A stretch of DNA of 64,000 nucleotides from Ceratodon purpureus (Eukaryota; Streptophyta; Bryopsida; Pseudoditrichales; Ditrichaceae). The notes beneath the pieces were generated by a model. The model searched no databases. It was not told the DNA's origin and was given only the letters and a program-made list of their open reading frames with translations. How positions within the stretch are numbered: position 1 is the stretch's first letter; every line of letters begins with the position of its first letter. The translations under genes and the position numbers were made by a program. Positions 37,201-48,047 of the stretch are shown here, in pieces. Location of the stretch: positions 6,811,320-6,875,319 of the forward strand of contig CM026424.1 of the NCBI GenBank assembly GCA_014871385.1, given 5' to 3'.

Positions 37201-38166
37201 ATCAGATGACAATTATCAGTTCAAAAATCGAATACTCTAAATTGTTGATGTACGTGTTTCCGTTTGGTTTTGGGAAATAATATTGAATATGGTCGAGATC
37301 CAGGTGCCAAAAATCACTATACTAGTGGGAGGCAGCTATGGAGCAGGCAATTACGGAATGTGTGGAAGAGCCTACAGTCCGAACTTTCTGTTCATGTGGC
37401 CCAATGCTCGAATCTCTGTTATGGGCGGTGCTCAGGTAAACCAGTCATCTTTGGTTGATCACTTGCCTATAGGACTAAGGCTTTGATAGTGAGCAAGTCA
37501 AATCATGTCCATGTGTAAATTATGTTTTGTAACTCCACCAAATATTATAATGGTTAGGAATGAGCTTTTCTTTTTCCCTAAGGGTGCTGGATTGCTTAGA
37601 ACAACAAAGGTCACGTTACACTGGCTTCAAATATGATTTTATTGTCAGAAGATGAGGTTGGAATTTTCAGAGTACATACAAACTAACGAAGGTGTTACAC
37701 ATATATATTTATATATATATGCAATTGGCAGGCTGCAGGAGTACTAGCGCAGGTTGAACGAGATAAGAGGATTCGCGACAAAACACCGGTGAGTTCCCTT
37801 ATCTACACCTATTTATTTATCGATTAAAAATCTCTATGAAATCTGTCTCTGCAGCTACACATGGTTGATACGAAGCTGGCCACTAGTTCCTTAATGTAGT
37901 TACTCCAGAGTGCTTCCAAACAACTAATTATAATTTATTCCCATGGGCATTGGAACATGCAGTGGAGTGACGAGGAGGAAGAGAAGTTCAAGGAGAAGGT
38001 CGCGCAAGGATACGATCGTGAAGGCCACCCTTACTACGCAAGTGCACGCCTCTGGGACGATGGCATAATCGACCCAGCTGACACTCGCAAAGTTTTGGCC
38101 CTGTGTCTTTCTGCCTCTTCCCAAACTGCTCCAAAGGAGACCAGTTACGGAGTCTTCAGAATGTGA
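34209..38166 (+). CDS. MCCB: Methylcrotonyl-CoA carboxylase beta subunit, mitochondrial
   Basis: This subunit carries the carboxyltransferase site of 3-methylcrotonyl-CoA carboxylase, which uses carboxybiotin on the alpha subunit in mitochondrial leucine breakdown. Ten exons fit GT-AG sites in phase: 34209-34769, 35058-35177, 35368-35802, 35975-36065, 36231-36469, 36656-36820, 36961-37035, 37304-37435, 37732-37788, 37963-38166 (692 residues). Diagnostic blocks include [156 protein letters not shown] and a GVFRM end. The Arg/Ser-rich N-terminus fits a mitochondrial presequence. The first exon (187 residues) is clearly longer than the N-terminal region usual in angiosperms. The gene appears intact. 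Confidence 0.95.
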
Positions 38167-38881
38167 TAGCTCATCAAACTCCCAAGTGTACAGACCCCTC
38201 TTCAATCCCATCCATTCCCTCACACCATTTGTAATTAAATTTTTACACTGTACTCCTACTCTCCAACTACACATTCCTCATCAGTCAGCTTCCATCTCCA
38301 CCTAATTTTTTAGAAACAACTTAACATCCATCATCCTACGTTTATCTTTGCAAGTAGACACTCTCATAAAAACAACACTTGACATCAAACGCATCATGTC
38401 TACTCTGTGAATTGAACCCGTGTGAATTGTTTGCTCTTGCTTAGAGTCTGTTGTGATGAACCTCGCCTTGCTTGTACTTCCTGGCACCCAATCTTCGGAA
38501 TAGTGGTAACATGAGTGAGGTCCTTCACGAACTGTGTGTACTCTCTCTCTTTCTTTATTGTTGACTCCAACAGTCGAGACTTATCTTTGTTTGACAACAC
38601 GGTGGTGGTTGTTGTTGTTGTTGTTGTCCGTTTTTCAGTTTAAAGAAAGTTTGTCTGGCAACCATCACTGGTTCAGTTGGTGATGCTCCATGCCACCGGC
38701 ATTTGGCTTATCATGGAGCTTGCATCCGAGCGTTTTGAATGGACTCACTCTTCATCACTGCACAGCACACAGTGATCTCCAATGATGCCAGTTTTCAATT
38801 CCTTAGTAATGTTCATCAGTTGCTTCCATGTTACAGAATTGCGTTAAGGTCTTGTCCATGATAGAGACCTCCGCCTCTCTT
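38167..38881. other. MCCB 3' region and spacer
   Basis: Likely 3' UTR, then spacer. A (GTT)n tract sits at about 38605-38626. No other gene recognised. Confidence 0.4.
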
Positions 38882-39123
38882 TTAACCCTTAAAGGTCAGA
38901 CCGAACCCGAGGGGCTGGGTTTTTTTCTAAGAGAATCTTGCTCAGAACGTACACTCCATTGTTCCAAATGGGATTTTTAGAATGCGAAATCGAGCACCTT
39001 AAAGAGATCTATATTTTCTAAAAATAGAGCCAAAGCAAATTGAAAATAGAATCGTGCTTAAAATGGAGTTTAAAAGAGATTTTGGGTGTGGTATCAGGAA
39101 AGTATATGTCCTTTAAGGGTTAA
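38882..39123 (-). mobile_element. TTAA-flanked MITE, copy 4 (242 bp, inverted relative to copy 1)
   Basis: TTAA at 38882-38885 and 39120-39123 flank an inverted repeat, CCCTTAAAGGTCAG at left and, reverse-complemented, CCCTTAAAGGACATA at right. Read on minus it aligns with copy 1 (2389-2631) throughout, including ctttcctgataccac, ctcttttaaactccatttta and the GC segment cccagcccctcggg. It is non-coding. Confidence 0.82.
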
Positions 39124-41850
39124 CTTGCCAAAAGGAATATGATATTGGAGTTATTATAACACCATACCAAGTTTGCCACAAACAAATATTCATTTAAAAA
39201 AAATTAAAAAATTAAAAAATTGCCTCTTTAGTAAGTGAATTTCTCAATTTTTGTTTTTTAGCAAAAAAATTAGTAAAAATTTCCTTAAATGGTTTAAAAA
39301 TCACAATATACTGCAAGAAATAATTTATTCTATTTTTATTTTTTGACTTCATGTTTTTTTAATTTTTACATTTTTAATTTTAGAAATATTTTTGGACGAA
39401 CCTGCTATGGTACTACGGTATGTTGGAAGGTTACATAGTCGGAGCTATGGCTCTCATCTAAACTACCCTAAAGCTCATAGAGAACCAAAAATCATGTTTC
39501 CTTTAATTACTATAAGATTTTGTGCCAATGACAAATAAGAGCAACATTATTATAGATGTTTGATTGAAGCAAATATGTCTTGCCAAAGTTACAGCCACTT
39601 CTTAGATAAATCTATTGTAATTTATTGTTTCTAGCTTACTGCCCGCATCAAATGAGGTGGTGTAATAATGGAAATTTGTATGATTACATAATGTTGTTAA
39701 AAGGAATAGATTGATTTGTTTGAGTCAATTGTGATGTTTTACAAAAACGTGTTGTATTGGAAAGTTTCATTCGATGCTCACTTGGTTTTGTTGAAGTAGA
39801 AGCTTGTTGTCATGTTGTTGTGGAGAGGTGGAGTTACTTTATGGGGTAGGTCAAAATGGTTTGACTTGCATGTCATAGGAGAGACAAGAGGAGAGAGAGA
39901 GAGTTGAGAGAGGTAAGGAACATTCACAAAATTAGGGTTTCAAATCAAAAGACATTTAATAATAGAAATGTTCAACCCAAAATAAAAGTCATAAGGTATT
40001 GCAATTATTTTTCAATTTATTTAAACCGGTGGACTTTTTTTTCTTGAATAATACAAATGTATGAACCAAATTGTAATAATTTCTATTTCAAATAATTACA
40101 TATTAAAAATAATTCATTCACAACTAATATCAAAGCTTATATCCTACAATTTAAGAAAAGTGAGATGAATAAATGATACTAAATAATACAAACCAAGAAA
40201 ATAACTTGTTTATATACATACATTCTAGCTTTTTAGATTTAAGCTTGTACTTTATATTTTGAGTGATAATAGTAAATAAATAAATAATTTGTATATTTTT
40301 GTGCAGAATTTTTGGTCAAGATCCGTACGACCTACAACATGATTTTCTTGAAAATTCATTAATATATACTACACCTTTATGAAAATACAAGGAAATAACA
40401 TTATAATATTATTTCAACATATACAATCTAAGTATATAATTTGTATTGAAGTAAATTTTGATTATTTTAAAAATGCATTATTAGATGACAGCCATAGCTA
40501 GTGGTGTTTCTAAATCATGATTATGGTATGTTTGTTTATTGTGGTAAATTCTAGTATAATTTATGTTTTTAGTAAAACTTTGATGTGTTGGCGGGATATG
40601 CATAAATTAGAGTTTCTACATAATAATTGAAAGCAAGTCAAAACCACTACATTTACAAACTATAGATACTTATGTTGCTCAAGAATGAATACAGTGATAT
40701 AAGTTTACTCTCAAAATGGGGGAGTAGATCTTTACTTCCATACCTTTGTCATGTAGGCATTGGATTGGAGGTGAATCGAACAAACGCTTAATTCATATCG
40801 GTCTCTTCCAAAGAGCGAAGATTCTCTCTCTTAGTGACATAATTGTAACAAAAAATTATGTAACAACATGGAATCAACATTAGATTTTTTTATCATGGCA
40901 CAAATTATAAATAATTGTTGATTGAATCATATACTCAATGAGTTTTTGATAGTCTCTAAAAGATTTGTCTTCTCCACACTCTCTAAATTGGTAATTTTTT
41001 GTTTTCATTGATTTATCGTGCATCTCTATTTTGGAGCTGACTTTTTGGTTTGTATACATAACCACTTTCAAATTCAAAGCCTTGTTTCTAAAATTTACAA
41101 AAGTGTCTTACATGATCTCATTGAAACTTGCTTTACAAGAAACACAAGAATGTTTTATAATCCTAATATAATTGCCTGTAATGTCTACTTTAATCTCACA
41201 GTAAAAAAATTTGAAGTTGAACAGCTCTTTCAATATTTTTCTTTGAAATTTCTTAAACTTAGTTCAAAAATTACATTCTTTAGTTTGTTTACAAGAATGG
41301 ATACACTTGCAACAAAGACCTAGTAATACAATTTTCCAGTAACCAAATCTAAAATGCACGGCCATGGTTTATCTTATACCAAACAAAAAACAAAAAACTA
41401 ACGCAATTCGACAAACATTAAAACAACCAATTCAATTTAAAAAAACACTTAGAATACCAAATAAATTTTATTAAAACTCAATCCATTCCTTACTCTAGAC
41501 CTACTTAGTACCCCCTTATTTAAAAAAAAAAGTAAACAAAGTAATCTAACAAAAGCCATCTCCAAAACAAAACAAAAATACTTCAAATCCTAATTTTCCA
41601 ATAAACAATAAAAAGATGAAACATCCATAATAATATAACTTTCATTCATATAATCCCATAACAATCATCCCAACAAAACGCATCTCAAAAATAAAAATAA
41701 TCCATCATCCTAAATAGTTTCATAACAAAACAATCCCATCACCCTAAATAAATCCCATAACACTCATCACCCTGAGTAATCCATTACACTCATAAAAAAA
41801 CCCCACCCCTAAAAAAAAAAACATTCCATTGAAAAAATAAACATCCAAGC
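39124..41850. other. AT-rich spacer
   Basis: About 2.7 kb of AT-rich DNA with a short GA tract near 39885-39915. No gene, RNA gene or bounded repeat recognised. Confidence 0.4.
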
Positions 41851-42377
41851 CCAAGGTGACACTCCCCAATCATCAGAACGTAGCATCAACATCAAGCCAC
41901 CCCCATGACCTCAAACCCGTCACATCACAACTTACGATACGGGTAACGGTACTACAGTACCCTCCTTCACTCATCACGAAAAACATCCCAAAACCAAGCT
42001 ACATTCATCCACATCCCAAACCCCCTCGCCCCACTACGTTCATCCATAAAACCAAAACTACATCCATCCAAACACATCCCCAAAAACGATACGAAAATCA
42101 TCCAGACGATGATATACATCCGGGATATGGATGAGTTTCATATATGAGGAAGGAAGAGCGTCTCGCTGGGAGGAGTATGCAGAGAAGAGGAAGCTATGGC
42201 GAGCTCAGAGCTCACAAACACTGCGACGCCCTCCATCGCCATCGCTCGGATTGCGCCGCACCAAACCCCAATGGACGCTCCCAGCACGCGCCTCCCGTCC
42301 TCGCTCGTGTCGCGCATCTTCTTCCTCCGAATACGCTCCTGAATTGCCTCCGAACCGCAATAGTTTCGAGTTCAAAC

Positions 42378-45300
42378 ATGGAGTCTGGGCAGGAGCAGCA
42401 GCAGGGGACGCAGCAGCAGCAGCAGGGGAAGCAGAAGCAGAAGCAGAAGCAGCAGAAGCAGGGGCAGCAGCAGGAGAGCAACGGCGCGGCGGGGAGGGAG
42501 GAGGACGGGGGGGAGCGCGGGTTCCCGCTCACGGCCGGGGAGTATCGCCTCCTGGAGGAGGTCGGAAGAGGGGCAAACTCCACCGTGTACAGCGCGCTCT
42601 GTTTGCCCTACAACGAATTGGTGGCGATCAAGGTGCTGCAATTCGACGAGGGCATGCGAATTTCGGTACGTGGGGTTTTGGTGGTGGTGCGGGGAATTTA
42701 GGTTGAGGTTTCGGGGGGGGAGGGATCCGTGGTTTGGGAGTTTGGTGGTTTTGGGGTTTGGTTTTGGGGGAATGTGAGGGGAGGGGGTGTAGGGTTGGGG
42801 CATTGTGCGTGGGGAGAGGTGGAGGCGGTTGTGGTGGGAGGGGAGGTGGTTTTTGCGTGTGGTTTCGGGGGGTGGGGGCATCGGGAATGGGCTTTTGGGA
42901 GGGGTGGGGAGGGATTAGGGTTTGGGTGGTTTGGGGAGCTTCGGTTGAAGTGGTTTAGGGGTTCGGGAGTTTGGACTGTGTGGGAGGGAGTGTTGATTGG
43001 GATATGAGTTTGGAGTTGAGCGAAGTTTGGGAGTGGTTAGCGTGTGGTTTTTGGGAGGAATTGGGGAATTTTGGTTGGTGGGATGTGGAGGTGTTTCGTG
43101 TTTTTTGGAATTTGAGGTTGCTGGCGAGTGGATCGATTAGGTTGTTGTGGACGTTGTAGTTCTGGTGACTGTTGTAGGGTTCGAGAGATTGTGGAGCTGC
43201 ATTTGGCTCGTTTCTTACAATCCACGGGAATGCAAATTTTGTGTGCAGAACGATTTCTGGTCAGGGGCTAAAGGGCGAATTAGGCATCCCAATGTTCTGA
43301 CGGCGTATTGTTCCTTCACTGCGAGTCATACCGTCTGGGTTGTGATGCCGTTCATGGAGGGTGGGTCATGTCTTGAGATCATGAAAGCAGGATTTGCAGA
43401 CGGGTTTGAGGAGGTTTTGGTTTCTACTTTCTTGAAAGAGTCATTGATGGGCCTCAATCACCTTCATCAACATGGTCGTATTCATCAGGATGTGAAGGTA
43501 CTTCGTTGTTGGGTTTTTGTATTAGTGCCCATTGTCGAAAGAATGAATCTATGTTTTTTCTATGTTGATGAGGGGTCTGGGCGTGGCCGCCTTCAGCTTG
43601 AACTTGTATTCGAGAAATGCTTCCATCTGGTCGGCGTATCAACTGTATCGTGTTTGGTGCAGTGTTTAATACCATCTTTCTCATGCTCTTATTATTGCGG
43701 TTGTTAGGCGGGAAGTATTCTTGTGGATGGGAATGGACGAGTCCAACTTGCAGATTTCGGTGTTTCCACTAGCATGTTGGACACAGGTGATCAACAGCAG
43801 TCAAGAAGCACTTTCCTGGGGTCTTGTTGCTGGTGTGCACTTTTTACCTCTTTACCAATTCAGTGGATAGTTGTCGAACTCTTTTTATTAGTATCTTTGT
43901 TATATAAATCAACAGAGTTTTCCCAAGTTGCTCGTCAGATTTCCTCAAATTCATTGGACAATTTCTACAGTTGTGTCACCACGGAGATTTTATAATTGTT
44001 TTAGGTTAAGATGCGGCACTGTTAATTTTTTCTTCGTCATGTAGTGCTCAGAAATGATTTGAGGTTGTAGACTTGATCTAGGAACCGAATGTGCTAATTG
44101 TTAAGTTTATTCTTCAGGATGGCTCCGGAGGTGATAGAGCGGGTTCATGGCTATGATTCTAAGTAAGTTACGCTTCCACTTTTATAACCACTGCATAGTA
44201 TTCATAGATTGAAGTTTTCATCATTGCACCTGTTCTTAATCTCACACAGTTCTATGGTGAGACGTCAAAACATAAGCAGTAAGGATAGTACTAATATCTG
44301 TAGACTTGAAATGACAGCTACTTGGAGACTGTTACTTATGAGCGACCACGTGTGATCTATTACTTATGATGAAGGTGCCGTTCTGTCTTTTCCAGAACTG
44401 ATATATGGTCCTTTGGAATCACGGCATTGGAACTTGCGCATGGCGTTGGCCCCTTCTCGAAGTATCCTATGAAGGTAACCCATAGTGTGGTTCACCCTTT
44501 TTTTGAACTCTATGTTTGAAGTCTTAGGAAAATACGTGTGAGACTTTCATTTTCTATGTATGTTGGCACTAACTTACAACTTTGAAGAATCATGTATACA
44601 CTATGGAGGATAATTGGGGACCATCAATCCTGCTAACTCAATACGTGTCTTAATGTTTTGCAACAGGTCTTTTTTAATTCTTTACAGCATGGCGTATCAG
44701 AGATGGATTGTGCATTTTTCAAAACGTTCTCCAAGGTAAGTGTTTTTACCGAACAGACATCCATGTACCTTGGCTGGATGTTCTGCCGCTTTGTACCTGA
44801 ATGCTTTGATTGCCTTCGTGATTTCAGCAAATATGCTAATTGTGTAATATCTTCCTGTGCAGTCCTTCAAGAATATGGTTGCTCTTTGTCTTGCCAAGGA
44901 TCCTTCGAGGCGTCCTTCAGCGGAGCAGCTACTCCAACATCCATTCTTCAAGCAAGCGCTCACTTCTGAATATATCTACCAACATGTCCTAGATGGCCTT
45001 TCACCATTAAGTGAACGTGTCAAGAATCTCAAGGTAATATTATGGTTTCTTTTGGAGATTTTGTTTAAGAAACCTTACAGTGTAACTTTTCTGTTGAGTC
45101 TGTACCATGGGAGCTCTACTTTGATGTTTAACTGTTCCGTTTTTAATTGTAACTACATTTTGGTTACAGTTTAACAGTATATTGAGCCTTAGGAACTAAA
45201 TGTGCATTATGTGTGTTTAAATTGCGTGTAACAGATCATTGAAACTGCTCAACTTGCTTTGAAGAAAAACTCTATCAGCGAAGAGAAGATATCCCAGGTT

Positions 45301-46806
45301 TGCAAGCTGATCAGGGTTTTGAATTTTAGTGCAGGATGCCCTTCTGAAGTTGCTTTTCTGTCAACAAGGTGAAATTAAAATAGTTTCTCACTTGATTCAT
45401 GTGTTTTTGCATGGCTATGTTACTTTGCAGAGAGAGTATGTAAGAGGTGTACACAGTTGGATATGCAATTCACATGATCTGGGAAAGACAGACGCTGTGG
45501 TAAGTTTAGGGGTTGTGTGTTTGGGTTTATGCCCGGTTTTATTTTTTAACTTACTCAAGGCTGCAGTATATGCTGAAGTAATTATTCGATAAAATACCTT
45601 TGACTGATACAAAAAAATTCATCCAATTTTTCGCAATGTTCTAATATGCTAGGCTGGTTGCACTTGGGCTTTATGTTCTTTACTGTTAAGTTTTCTGCGC
45701 ATCAACTTCTCTTCTGACCACCCGATGTGGGTTTGTCGTTGCGTGATTTCTGATGTTCTTCTCATTTGTTGTAGACAATTTTCAAGGGAGGCCCTGCTGA
45801 TTTAGCGCCTCAAATGGATGATGATTGGGAGGGATCTTGCCTACAATCTAAGAATTCAAACCCTATTGAGTATATGGACGTCTTAGCTGAACGGGATGCT
45901 GCATTAATGGAGAAGAGCACAGCTTCAGCAGAACGCTTGGCTGCCTATGCTGAGCGAGATGCTGCCATCTTACAACGAGATATTGCTACTGCTGATCGAG
46001 ACACAGCAATTTTGAACCGGGACGCTGCCCTGTCTGCCCTAGCAAGACTGGAAAAGAAGTCTTCTGGACGTGCTCGAAGACCATCTCAAACAACATTAGA
46101 CGACGTAATGAATGGGTCCAAGCTATTACAACGAATGGACCTTTCAGAACATTGTACATTTGCAGCAGAATTTCGTCCAGATGCAACCCCCTCAACACAT
46201 TCAGGTATAGTGGTTTTAGATGCAGAAGCCACTCATTTGCAAGGGGTACACAGATTTGGTAGAGACAAGGAGTCCCAAATAGAGATTTTTGTACGAACAA
46301 AAAGAAAGGCCACAGAGCTGGCAGATCCGCCCACTCATAGAGGTAAACATCCCCGAGCAGCACCGAAAAAAGGCCGAAACTGGCCCGTAACACACCAAGG
46401 TCAACAACTAGAGCCAGAACGGGAAGGTCAGGCAGTGGCTTCCAACGCTGAAGTGCCAGGAGCACAAGCACGAGAACCAGAAGTTCTAAACAGTAGAGTT
46501 TTTCGTTCTCCGTCCGTTCCGACTCCCATACCTTACTGCTCCTGCACCGGTATGAACCAGCAATGCTACCGATGGGGCAACGGTGGGTGGCAATCAGCAT
46601 GTTGCACAACACTAATTTCGATGTTTCCTTTGCCTCTTAACCCCAAGAAAAGAGGCTCACGTGTAGCAGGTCGGAAGATGAGTGCTGGAGCCTTTGACAA
46701 GCTTCTGGAAAAGCTTGTGGCAGAAGGGGTTAATATTAACCTTCCAGTTGATCTACGGGAGCACTGGGCCAAACACGGCACAAATCGGTATGTGACTCTT
46801 CGCTAA
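42378..46806 (+). CDS. Predicted pseudokinase-BPC chimera: STE20/BLUS1-like kinase domain joined in frame to a BBR/BPC protein
   Basis: Ten exons fit GT-AG sites in phase: 42378-42665, 43249-43497, 43708-43832, 44118-44162, 44396-44474, 44667-44735, 44863-45033, 45235-45297, 45431-45499, 45775-46806 (729 residues). The N-terminus is Gln/Lys-rich. The kinase domain (about residues 50-360) is STE20/SPS1-type: [14 protein letters not shown] (K85), [14 protein letters not shown] (D195), [40 protein letters not shown]. The alpha-C Glu position is Gly102, HRD is HQD (Q176), the catalytic-loop Asn is Ser182 and GTPCW is GSCCW, so activity is doubtful. Exon 9 ([10 protein letters not shown]) matches the kinase tail of the paralogue. 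Exon 10 then continues in phase 0 through 13 residues into a complete BPC protein. An in-frame ATG at 42144 could extend the N-terminus by 78 residues. The alternative is two genes, with the BPC starting at 45814. Confidence 0.7.
42666..43248 (+). other. Strongly G/T-skewed first intron of the chimeric gene
   Basis: This 583-bp intron is almost free of C on the plus strand up to about 43190. It has dozens of GGG-GGGGG runs, among them a G8 run near 42712. Such skew favours R-loops and quadruplexes. Open frames in it are artefacts of the skew. Confidence 0.8.
45814..46806 (+). CDS. Class II BBR/BPC (BASIC PENTACYSTEINE, GAGA-binding) transcription factor portion
   Basis: These 330 residues form a complete class II BPC protein. 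They begin MDDDWEG, the usual MDD-type start of the family. The Ala-zipper/coiled coil at residues 25-75 (repeats of [32 protein letters not shown]) fits class II. A basic, nuclear-signal-like region follows ([17 protein letters not shown]). The C-terminal DNA-binding domain has [63 protein letters not shown]. Asn in RWGNGG is normal for class II, and the five Cys are kept. BPC proteins bind GA/CT repeats in the nucleus. The coding part has no intron. It may be expressed as the end of the upstream kinase gene, on its own from an internal promoter, or both. Confidence 0.88.
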   Translation: MDDDWEGSCLQSKNSNPIEYMDVLAERDAALMEKSTASAERLAAYAERDAAILQRDIATADRDTAILNRDAALSALARLEKKSSGRARRPSQTTLDDVMNGSKLLQRMDLSEHCTFAAEFRPDATPSTHSGIVVLDAEATHLQGVHRFGRDKESQIEIFVRTKRKATELADPPTHRGKHPRAAPKKGRNWPVTHQGQQLEPEREGQAVASNAEVPGAQAREPEVLNSRVFRSPSVPTPIPYCSCTGMNQQCYRWGNGGWQSACCTTLISMFPLPLNPKKRGSRVAGRKMSAGAFDKLLEKLVAEGVNINLPVDLREHWAKHGTNRYVTLR

Positions 46807-48047
46807 TCTGCAGTGGTTAGTGTCTTGGGCACTGTTCACATATGGTATTTAGTGAGCCTTGTAGGTAGTTTCGAATTAATTTAGAAGGCTATGGGTTTTT
46901 ATCAGGATAAAGCCTTATGCCAAAAAAATCCTCACTTTTTGACCATACGTGAATCAAATTAGTATAACTATGTACATTTGGGTTCTCCTCCAGAGTAATG
47001 GATTTGACCCTGACCTACACAACACGACAGCCACCAAAAGTGTCTGTATAGTTAGTTACTTTGTTGGTTGTTCCCGAAAAGGTTCTTCAAATTTCAAGTC
47101 CGGTTTTCGTCGAACCATCAAGTCCGCTTGAATTTGAGTTATTGGAATCCTCCATTTTGTAACTTATTTGCTCCTCTATTTTGCAGTAGTTGATAGAGTT
47201 GAATCTTAGGAAGGGATCAACTCAGAGACTCTTTGATTCCTGTTATACATTAACCTGATTGTCTTGTAGTCTGATCCTATGTCCTGCATCGTGCGTGAAA
47301 GTGTCCATTGACAATCTTAATCAATCAATTGTGTACTTGTTTTGATGTTGAACAGACAAGTTCTACAGTTTCTTTTTTTCGGGTGTCTGAGAAGCAGTAT
47401 TCTACATTTTCATGTTACAGTCTTGTTCCCTTTCGGCGGCTCTAATTCCATTGAGCATTTTTACATTTCCTAAATCTCACTTTGCCTATCGATGAGTTTA
47501 AAAATAATGATGATTAGGAGAAGGTACCGTTACTTGACAAAGCATGTACCTTAACAATCACAGTATCCGCGATAATATAAGAAACTTCATTTGTCTATGA
47601 GGTGCAAACCAAGCCAGATCCAAATTTGAACAGTAAACCTCACAATTCTATTAATGCACATTGAGTGCATAAGAATTATATACACTCCTGAATGGAAATA
47701 CTCACCAGCAAGAGATAATTCACTCTAGCAGCAATCATCTTCCCAGCCTCTCGTCGTGAATATCATCAACTACTAAAAACTTTGCAGAGCGATGTAGGAT
47801 AAAACCTAACGTCTTGTGGACACATAACGGATGTCTACATCTCAATTATAGACTAGATTCAGCCCAAGAAGTGGAACTGGAGAAGTGACGAACACAATTC
47901 TTCATCTCTATTTTGTGCTGTGCCAACGCTAACTCAACTTACCAGGCAAATGACCTTCTCTCTCATCTAAACCTACGAATAATACTGGAATAAGTTACAA
48001 CTCTCACTTTAAAAGTGAGGAACAAATACAAAATTATGTTACAAGTA
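46807..48047. other. Shared 3' region between the two convergent kinase genes
   Basis: Probable 3' UTRs of both convergent genes plus about 1 kb of spacer. No other gene recognised. Confidence 0.5.

Noticed and set aside
42212..42881. Leu/Pro-rich minus-strand frames over the first kinase exon
   Set aside because: They are antisense shadows of the Gln-rich exon and the G-rich intron.
45986..46612. Long minus-strand frame opposite the BPC
   Set aside because: It lies wholly antisense to a clear BPC coding region and has no domain.
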